DNA of 64,000 nt from assembly GCA_017557885.1 (NCBI GenBank), contig JAFYXV010000004.1, positions 96,552-160,551 of the forward strand, written 5' to 3'. This DNA comes from a bacterium. GTDB lineage: Bacteria; Auribacterota; UBA3054. Positions 57,955 to 64,000 of the stretch are shown here, one piece after another. Each line of letters opens with the position of its first letter. The first letter of the stretch is position 1. The position numbers were made by a program, and so were the translations under genes. The notes below the pieces were generated by a model, which was not told the DNA's origin, made no database searches, and saw only the letters and a list, made by a program, of their open reading frames with translations.

Positions 57955-58863
57955 TTATTCGGCCTTGACGATCTGGGAGCAGGCTTTCAGCATGCCCACC
58001 ACGTCGGAGAGGTTGGCGGGCACGATCATGGTGTTGTTCACTTTCGCCAGGTTGCCGAACTGGGCGAGGTAATTCTGGGCCAGCTGCATGTTGACGGAGG
58101 CGAGACCGCCGGGCTCGTTCAGGGCCTGGGCGACTTTTCTGATGCCCTCCGCCTGGGCTTCCGCCACCAGCATGATCTCCTTGGCCTGGCCTTCCGCCTC
58201 GTTTATTCTTCTGGCTCTTTCGCCTTCCGAAAGGGCGATGGCCTGCTGGCGTTCGCCCTCGGCGCGGTTTATTTTCGACTGGCGTTCGCCCTCGGACTCC
58301 GCGATCATGGCGCGTTTCTCGCGCTCGGCTCTCATCTGCTTCTCCATGGCGTCGCTGATGGTCCTGGGCGGCGTGATGTTTTTGATCTCGTAGCGCGTCA
58401 CCTTGATGCCCCAGGGGTCGGATGCTTTGTCCACGGCTTCCACGATGGCGGAGTTGATGGTGGTCCTTTCCTCGAAGCTGCGGTCGAGGTCAAGCTTGCC
58501 CATCTCGCTTCGCATGGTGGTCTGGGCCAGCTGGGTGGTGGCGAACATGTAGTCGTCGATGCCGTAGGCGGCTTTCGTCGGCTCCATGACCTGCAGGTAC
58601 AATACGCCGTCCACGTCCACCATGATGTTGTCTTTGGTGATGCACTGCTGAGGCGGCACGTCGATGGCCATTTCCTTCATGGAGAGCCTGTAGGCCAGTC
58701 TGTCGATGAAGGGGATGATGATGTGGAAGCCGGCTTCCAGGGTCATGCGGTATTTTCCCAGGCGCTCCACGATGTAGGCGCTCTTCTGGGGGACGATAAC
58801 AATAGCCTTGAAGATCACTATGACGACGAAGATCGCCAGGATGACATATAGTGCGGGATGCAT
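57955..58863 (-). CDS. qmcA: SPFH-domain membrane protein (stomatin/QmcA family)
   Basis: The product has 302 aa, with GAGGAG upstream. One N-terminal membrane helix (residues 5-24) is followed by the SPFH band-7 domain (VPQKSAYIVERLGKY, DNIMVDVDGVLYLQV, RSEMGKLDLDRSFEER) and a long Glu/Ala/Arg coiled coil (about 180-250) with repeats of EGERQ. This matches the QmcA/stomatin type that forms ring-shaped cages on membranes and often works with FtsH or NfeD proteins; neither gene is seen. It lies 46 bp after the GH31 gene. Confidence 0.9.
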   Translation of the reverse strand: MHPALYVILAIFVVIVIFKAIVIVPQKSAYIVERLGKYRMTLEAGFHIIIPFIDRLAYRLSMKEMAIDVPPQQCITKDNIMVDVDGVLYLQVMEPTKAAYGIDDYMFATTQLAQTTMRSEMGKLDLDRSFEERTTINSAIVEAVDKASDPWGIKVTRYEIKNITPPRTISDAMEKQMRAEREKRAMIAESEGERQSKINRAEGERQQAIALSEGERARRINEAEGQAKEIMLVAEAQAEGIRKVAQALNEPGGLASVNMQLAQNYLAQFGNLAKVNNTMIVPANLSDVVGMLKACSQIVKAE

Positions 58864-58909
58864 AAAAAACTCCTCAAAAGTTAGGGATTAATATTCAATG
58901 CAGGATCTG

Positions 58910-61375
58910 TTATTGTTCAAGGGAAAAGACCCACTGGTGTTTTTCCTTCACGTTCAGGTCGGGAATGAGAACGGAATAGCACTTTTTGTTTTCGTCGTAG
59001 CTTATTTTGGCGTTCTGGGAGCCTAAGACGGCTTCCCGAGGTTCGCCGACGAAGTAAAGGTCTATCCTTATGTTCCTCTTCAACGGCATGGATTCGAAGC
59101 CGCCCTTTACGGGTTCCTGCGTAATTACGACGGTTTTGCCGTCGTCCTCGAGCCTTATTGGCAGCCTGGAGTAGTTCTTGTCGTAATCAAGGGATTCGCC
59201 GTCGTCCTCGTAGATCTCTATATAATCGTTGCCGCCGGGATAGACCTCCAGGACCAGGGGATCCGGGAGAGACGTGCCCACGCTCTCGACGTAGTCCATG
59301 TTGGGGATGATGGAACCTGCGCGCACGAAGAGGTTGAATTCGTTGAGCGCCACCTGCTTCTTGATGGGCTTTCCGCCTTCGAATTTTTCGCCGGTCGTAT
59401 AGTGGTAATACGTTCCCTTGGGCAGCTTGAATTTCATAAATCCGCCGGGAGTGCCGGCAGGCGCGAAGAAGAGCTTGTCGCCGATGAAGTAGGAATGCGT
59501 AAAGGAGTACGCTTCCTCGTCCTCCGGGAAGAGGAAATAGACGGGGCGGTGGATGGGCATGCCCGTTTCATAAGCGTCCCTGGCCAGATGATAGAAGTAG
59601 GGGACGAGCTTGAGGTGGAGCTGGTAGGCTTCCCTTATGATCTCTTCGGTCTCCTCGTTGTAGTTCCAGGCTTCCCTGATGCCGTGGTCGCTGTGCACTC
59701 TCATGATGGGGCACAGGGCGCCCATCTGGACCCAGCGGACGAAAAGCTCGGGGGAGATGTGCCCGGGATGGAAGCCCGTTATTTCGCCCTTGAAGCCGCC
59801 CAGGTCGTGGGAGAAGTAGCTCATGCCTTCGTGGGCGGCCCTTCTGTTCACGTCGAACTCGTAATTCAAAACAGGCCAGTGCGAGGCGGTGTCGCCGGAG
59901 AAATAAGCCGGGTAGCGCTGGGAGCCCAGGCCCGCGTAGCGGTTCAGGGCGATGGGGCGCTTGCCCTGCTTCAGATGATGGCGGAACATCAGCTCATCCA
60001 TCCAGAGATTGAAGTTGAAGTGCGGCATGATGCCCTGCCAGTTGTCTTCCCACCAGAGGTCCACGCCTATTGCGTCGTTGGGATCGTAGGTGTATTTTTC
60101 GAAGGCTTCCCAGATGCCCTTGTCAAGGTAATCCATTGAGAAGGAGTCGCTGCTGTGCCCGCGGTTCCAGATGGAGATGCCCATCTTTTCCCGGAACTCC
60201 TTCCAGTCTTTCTGAGCGAGCGGGGGAGGATTGTCGGGATCCATATCCAGGCTTTTCGCCATGGATTTGAAAGCCTCGTCGTTTTTCGGTATGCCTTCCG
60301 AGTGGACGTTCAGGCCCACCCTAAGTCCGTTCTCATGGGCCCATTTGAAGAATCCTTCGGGATCCGGGAACTTCTCCTTGTTCCATTCCCAGCCGGACCA
60401 GCCGTTGATGTGCCAGTCCATGTCCACGATGAGGACGTCCAGGGGCATTTTGCACTCCCTGTGCTTTCTGACGACTTCTTTGATCTCTTCCGCGGTGTAG
60501 GGATGGAAGCGGGAGTACCAGGAACCGTAGGCCCAGCGGGGGAGCATGGGAACTTTTCCGCAGAGCGCGGTGAATTCCTTAAGAGCGTCGCCGTAATTCT
60601 TGCCGTAGCAGAAGAAGAACAGGTTCTTGTAATTTTCCCTTACGTCGGTGTCGAGCCATTCCTTTTCGCGGTCGTACATGTACATCCAGCTTTCGTCCAA
60701 AAGGAAGTAGCCTGCTTTGGAGACCGGGCCCGGAGGGGCGGTCTTGGCGACGTCGCAGATCTCCTGCATGCCTTTCGGCAGTTCGTCGTAATCCCTGAAC
60801 ATGCACCAGATGTCGTTTCCGACAGGCTTATATTCAGCTTTGTTGGCGTTGCGCCAGTCGTGCAGCGTGCTGGAGATGTACAATAAGGGCAGTTCGCCGT
60901 AGCGCTCGTATTTCCAGTCGCCGCCCGGGAAGACTTTGCCGTTCCCGACCATGGCGTCGTAAACGTGGTCCATGCCCACGACGGCGCCCAGGTTTTCCGG
61001 GTCAAGGTCGCCGTAGCGCCATTCGCCTTTCATGCCGCCTTTTTCCCATTCAATCTTAAGGTTTTCCTTAGTCAGTTCCGGCCCGTCCTTGTAGTAGATC
61101 TTGACGTAGGGCGTCCTCATGGCCACGCCGCCCTCTATGAATTTGACTTCGTCGAATTTTTTGGTTTCCGGCATGGAAAGCGTTCTAAGAGTCGGGCGGT
61201 CGTCGAACTTGCCGGAGGGATCGAACTCTATTCTTACCATGGCGTCCGAAAGACGGGAGAAACGGGCGTTGCCGCAGCGTACGCTTCCGTTTTGTTCTTC
61301 AAGTTTTTCGCTGGCGTTCATAACACAGGGTGTCAAAAGAAGGGGAATAAGATAATTCAGAAGTTTGCGCTTCAT
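58910..61375 (-). CDS. Secreted glycoside hydrolase family 31
   Basis: The product has 821 aa with a signal peptide (MKRKLLNYLIPLLLTPCVMNAS). Retaining alpha-glycosidases of GH31 include alpha-glucosidases and alpha-xylosidases. Domains in order: an N-terminal beta-sandwich, the TIM barrel (about 255-620), and C-terminal beta domains. The nucleophile region is IGVDLWWEDNWQG (D439) and the acid/base Asp lies in YFSGDTASHW (D495). The insert around RWAYGSWYSRFHPYTAEEI is usual. Exact substrate cannot be read. AGGGAT precedes the ATG. The secreted location and a nearby MFS gene fit use of plant or mucin glycans. Confidence 0.92.
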   Translation of the reverse strand: MKRKLLNYLIPLLLTPCVMNASEKLEEQNGSVRCGNARFSRLSDAMVRIEFDPSGKFDDRPTLRTLSMPETKKFDEVKFIEGGVAMRTPYVKIYYKDGPELTKENLKIEWEKGGMKGEWRYGDLDPENLGAVVGMDHVYDAMVGNGKVFPGGDWKYERYGELPLLYISSTLHDWRNANKAEYKPVGNDIWCMFRDYDELPKGMQEICDVAKTAPPGPVSKAGYFLLDESWMYMYDREKEWLDTDVRENYKNLFFFCYGKNYGDALKEFTALCGKVPMLPRWAYGSWYSRFHPYTAEEIKEVVRKHRECKMPLDVLIVDMDWHINGWSGWEWNKEKFPDPEGFFKWAHENGLRVGLNVHSEGIPKNDEAFKSMAKSLDMDPDNPPPLAQKDWKEFREKMGISIWNRGHSSDSFSMDYLDKGIWEAFEKYTYDPNDAIGVDLWWEDNWQGIMPHFNFNLWMDELMFRHHLKQGKRPIALNRYAGLGSQRYPAYFSGDTASHWPVLNYEFDVNRRAAHEGMSYFSHDLGGFKGEITGFHPGHISPELFVRWVQMGALCPIMRVHSDHGIREAWNYNEETEEIIREAYQLHLKLVPYFYHLARDAYETGMPIHRPVYFLFPEDEEAYSFTHSYFIGDKLFFAPAGTPGGFMKFKLPKGTYYHYTTGEKFEGGKPIKKQVALNEFNLFVRAGSIIPNMDYVESVGTSLPDPLVLEVYPGGNDYIEIYEDDGESLDYDKNYSRLPIRLEDDGKTVVITQEPVKGGFESMPLKRNIRIDLYFVGEPREAVLGSQNAKISYDENKKCYSVLIPDLNVKEKHQWVFSLEQ

Positions 61376-61518
61376 TATTTATCCCTGGTGGAGAGTTAAA
61401 AAAGGGCGTTTAAGATGAACTTTACAGTTATTCAATGATATTGATTTATTGGTAAAAACGCAAGTTGATAAAAGTTATGGAAAAGCGACTTTTCTCCTCC
61501 CCGGCGGAAGGGTTTTTG

Positions 61519-61527
61519 TGGTAAAAT
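61519..61527 (+). promoter_or_regulatory. Extended -10 before the MFS gene, short or no leader
   Basis: TGG and TAAAAT (61522-61527) end 10 nt before the ATG at 61538; no ribosome site lies between. Confidence 0.5.
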
Positions 61528-61537
61528 ATCAAAACGT

Positions 61538-62851
61538 ATGTTCGTGGGAAAGATCAAGGAATTTTTCGTAAATTTCGGCCGGGCCTTCCAGTCCCGCAAC
61601 TATCGCCTGTTCTTCATCGGGCAACTGGTCTCCTGCACCGGAAGCCAGATCCAGGCGGTGGCCATGGGCTGGCTGGTTTACGATCTTACGAACTCCAAGA
61701 CCATGCTGGGTACGATCCTGCTGCTTTCCCAGGCGCCCGGGCTAATATTGAGCCCCGTGGCGGGGATACTGATGAGCCGCTTCAACAAGCGCCGCCTTTT
61801 AATGACCGTTTTGGTTTTGTCTTCCCTGCATGCCGTCATTCTCGCCGTCCTTACCCTGACTGGCGTCATAACGCCCGCTCTGCTTTTAGTCATGGCGGCT
61901 TTTATGGGCATCCTGACGTCTTTGGAAATGCCCACCCGCCACAGCCTCATTTATTTCATGGTTAAGGAGCCCTCGCACCTTGGCAACGCCATCGCCCTGA
62001 ACTCCATGATCTTCAACCTTGGAAGGCTGGTGGGCCCCGCTATCGGAGGCTTCGCCATAAGCCTTATCAAGGACAACTGGGGGAGCGCCCTTTTGCAGGG
62101 CAATCTCCCCAGCGACGTTCCCTCTCACATCGGGGAGAGCTTCTGCTTCTTTTTGAATTCGCTCTCCTATTTCGCGGCCGTCATTGCGCTCCATCTTATG
62201 GATTTCGTGCTGCCGGTCTATGAGAAAGGCAAGAACGCCGCCCACGATTTCTGGGAGGGTCTTAAGACGGCCTGGACTTTCCCGCCCGTCCGAGTCGTCC
62301 TTCTGACGCTCGCGATGATCGGCGCCACGGCCATCACCGCCAACACTCTGACGCCCGCCATCGCCAGGGATATTCTGCACGGCGATTCGCGTTTTCTGGG
62401 CATGCTCCAGAGCTCCCTGGCCCTCGGCGCCATCATCTCCGCCGGGTATATGGCCAGCCGCTCCACGCTCCAATATTTCAACTATCATTTCATCGTGGCG
62501 ACGCTCTCCTCCGGAACGGGACTAATGATCTATTCCTACTCCTCCAGCTTAAAACTTTCCTGCTTCGCCATGTTCCTTATGGGGCTCGGTCAGATACTTT
62601 TGTTTTCCTCCACCAACACGCTCATTCAGCTTATCGCTCCGCACAAGTACCGCGACCGCTTCATAAGCTTCTACGCCGCCATTCTGCTTGGCGTGGTTCC
62701 CCTGGGCTGCCAGTTCACGGGTTTCCTGGCCGATCACATCGGGCTCAGGGAGGCGGTCAGGATCTGCGCCATCTGTTCCTTTTTAGTCATGATTTGGTAT
62801 CTTTTCAACCGTCACCACATAAGGGATCACGAGTATCCCGCCACGGAATAA
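61538..62851 (+). CDS. Major facilitator superfamily transporter
   Basis: The product has 437 aa with twelve predicted helices. The opening FFIGQLVSCTGSQIQAVAMGWLVYDLT matches the MFS_3/EntS-type exporter group, with SRFNKRRLLM as the loop 2-3 motif. The extended loop between helices 6 and 7 (about residues 165-205) is longer than usual. Export of a small molecule is more likely than sugar import from this subfamily, though the substrate is unknown. It lies divergently from GH31 and 4 bp before mutM. Confidence 0.87.
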   Translation: MFVGKIKEFFVNFGRAFQSRNYRLFFIGQLVSCTGSQIQAVAMGWLVYDLTNSKTMLGTILLLSQAPGLILSPVAGILMSRFNKRRLLMTVLVLSSLHAVILAVLTLTGVITPALLLVMAAFMGILTSLEMPTRHSLIYFMVKEPSHLGNAIALNSMIFNLGRLVGPAIGGFAISLIKDNWGSALLQGNLPSDVPSHIGESFCFFLNSLSYFAAVIALHLMDFVLPVYEKGKNAAHDFWEGLKTAWTFPPVRVVLLTLAMIGATAITANTLTPAIARDILHGDSRFLGMLQSSLALGAIISAGYMASRSTLQYFNYHFIVATLSSGTGLMIYSYSSSLKLSCFAMFLMGLGQILLFSSTNTLIQLIAPHKYRDRFISFYAAILLGVVPLGCQFTGFLADHIGLREAVRICAICSFLVMIWYLFNRHHIRDHEYPATE

Positions 62852-62855
62852 AACT

Positions 62856-63695
62856 ATGCCGGAACTTCCTGAAGTACAGACCGTCGTCAACGAAATAATC
62901 AAGCAACAGCTCCTGGGCGTAAAAATAAAAGACGTCGAGATCCTCGTCCCGGCTCTCGTCGCGCCCATGGACAAAGCTGATTTCGAAAAAACCTTAAAAG
63001 GCAGGAAAATCACAGACCTCTCCCGCCGCGCCAAATACATCGTGGCGACGCTGGACAACGGAACTTATTTCATCTCGCACTTAAGAATGTCCGGCCACTT
63101 CGTGACGATCGACGCGAAGGAGGAAAGGGGCCGCTTCGAGCGCGCCAGGATCACTTTCGCCAACGGGAAGGCCTTAAGGTACGACGACATCAGGAAATTC
63201 GGCCGCTTCAACCTGACGAAGGACAAGGAGGAGATCCTTGGGAAGCTCGGCCCCGAACCGCTGGAAAAAAGTTTCACTCCCAAACTGTTGTTCGAGCGCC
63301 TTCCCAAGGACAATAAGACTAAACTCTGCATCAAGGCCTGGCTCCTCGATCAGACGAACGTTGCCGGTCTTGGCAACATCTACGTTGACGAAGCGCTGTG
63401 GCTCGCCAAGATCCATCCGGAACGTCCGGCTAACAGCTTAACTCTTGATGAAGCGAAATCCCTTAGGGACGCCATACAATCCGTTCTGAAAAAAGGCATC
63501 GCCAATTCCGGAACAAGCCTCGGTCATACTCAGGGCAATTTCATCAGCGCCGACGGAAAGCACGGCAACAACGCGGAAACGCTCAACGTCTTTCACCGCC
63601 AGGGCAAGCCCTGCCCGAGATGCAAGACGATCATAATAAAAACTGTGGTGGCCCAGCGCGGCACCCACCTTTGCCCCAAATGTCAGCAAAAGTGA
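62856..63695 (+). CDS. mutM: Formamidopyrimidine-DNA glycosylase
   Basis: The product has 279 aa. It excises oxidised purines such as 8-oxoguanine. The processed N-terminus PELPEVQ provides the catalytic Pro and Glu, the beta-lobe Lys is in RRAKYIV, the helix-two-turn-helix is at QTNVAGLGNIYVDEALW, and the C-terminal zinc finger is CPRC...CPKC. The length is usual. It is the last chromosomal gene before the insertion sequence. Confidence 0.97.
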   Translation: MPELPEVQTVVNEIIKQQLLGVKIKDVEILVPALVAPMDKADFEKTLKGRKITDLSRRAKYIVATLDNGTYFISHLRMSGHFVTIDAKEERGRFERARITFANGKALRYDDIRKFGRFNLTKDKEEILGKLGPEPLEKSFTPKLLFERLPKDNKTKLCIKAWLLDQTNVAGLGNIYVDEALWLAKIHPERPANSLTLDEAKSLRDAIQSVLKKGIANSGTSLGHTQGNFISADGKHGNNAETLNVFHRQGKPCPRCKTIIIKTVVAQRGTHLCPKCQQK

Positions 63696-63781
63696 GAGCC
63701 AAGCTTTTCTCCAAAAGAATAGCCGGGCTTGAAAATGAAAAGTTAGCCAAAGTCGAGGAAGCCTGTCCCGTTTTAATATAA

Positions 63782-64000
63782 GTTGACACTTGTTTTCTGA
63801 AAAAAGTTAAGGAGACAGGTGACATGAAAGACAGAATTCGGTACAGTATGGCATTCAAACTAAAAGTCATGGAAGAGCTCAGGGACGGGAAGTGGAAATC
63901 AGTATCAGGAGCGGCAACGGCATACGGGATTTCTTATAACACAGTTTATGTTTGGATGCGGGCTCTTGGCTTCGAACATCTAAAAGGGAGGTTGATCTAC
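63782..64000 (+). mobile_element. Left part of an IS3-like insertion sequence, cut by window edge
   Basis: A change of character starts about 85 bp after mutM at AGTTGACACTTGTTTTCTG, probably the left terminal repeat, followed by a transposase reading frame. The right end and any target-site duplication lie beyond the window, so the border is approximate. Confidence 0.6.
63824..64000 (+). CDS. Transposase N-terminal part (IS3-family OrfA-like), truncated by window edge
   Basis: 59 codons are visible with AAGGAG 9 nt before the ATG. The segment MAFKLKVMEELRDGKW and ATAYGISYNTVYVWMR form a helix-turn-helix of the kind that opens IS3/IS150-group OrfA proteins. No stop codon occurs before the end. 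The gene is probably intact beyond the window. Confidence 0.75.
   Translation, partial: MKDRIRYSMAFKLKVMEELRDGKWKSVSGAATAYGISYNTVYVWMRALGFEHLKGRLIY

Overview
The window is about 64 kb of a Gram-negative bacterial chromosome using the standard code (TGA as a stop). A full set of lipid A genes, several secreted proteins ending in a Pro-Glu-Pro, hydrophobic helix, basic tail (PEP-CTERM) signal, an SUMF1-fold protein with a 'QRWPWNGKVDI' N-terminal domain, and many secreted proteins of unknown function point to the PVC group, most likely Lentisphaerota or Kiritimatiellota. This placement is inferred from gene content and has not been tested by a tree.

Layout. 1-2.8 kb: 3' part of carB. 2.9-20.05 kb: an AT-rich accessory island made of three copies of a three-gene unit, called here A-B-C. 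A is a secreted protein of about 470 aa. B is a secreted protein of about 310 aa. C is a GLUG-repeat protein of about 770 aa with PEP-CTERM. One copy points left; two tandem copies point right, behind two overlapping helical-repeat genes. A divergent intergenic region with two good promoters, an imperfect palindrome and a G9 tract separates the two directions. 20.2-22.7 kb: a small PEP-CTERM protein, an SUMF1-domain protein and a DUF3298 protein. 22.8-27.1 kb: leftward skp-skp-lpxD-lpxC-fabZ-lpxA operon. 27.3-31.5 kb: four membrane proteins of unknown function in one operon. 31.65-33.6 kb: STAS protein plus GAF/PP2C phosphatase (partner switching). 33.6-39.1 kb: comM (leftward), frr, a protein with three tandem STAS domains, and an NAD synthetase whose glutaminase domain looks dead. 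39.1-45.2 kb: a giant GspK-like pseudopilin followed by a PEP-CTERM protein. 45.3-49.2 kb: short-chain threonine dehydrogenase (leftward) and a secreted HExxH protease. 49.3-54.5 kb: cysS-tmk-holB-ricT-ribF, tightly packed. 54.5-57.6 kb: leftward LysM lipoprotein, MlaB-MlaE fusion, MlaF and two small membrane proteins. 57.8 kb: tRNA-Phe. 58-61.4 kb: stomatin-like protein and secreted GH31 glycosidase, both leftward. 61.5-63.7 kb: MFS transporter and mutM. 63.8 kb to the end: start of an insertion sequence cut by the window edge.

The most likely undescribed systems are the triplicated A-B-C secreted unit and the four-gene membrane cluster. Other points worth testing are the triple-STAS protein, the NAD synthetase that lacks glutaminase catalytic residues, the Mla-type transporter without an adjacent MCE protein, and three genes whose -10 boxes sit so close to the ATG that the transcripts should be leaderless. 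No rRNA, CRISPR array, prophage or complete mobile element was seen.
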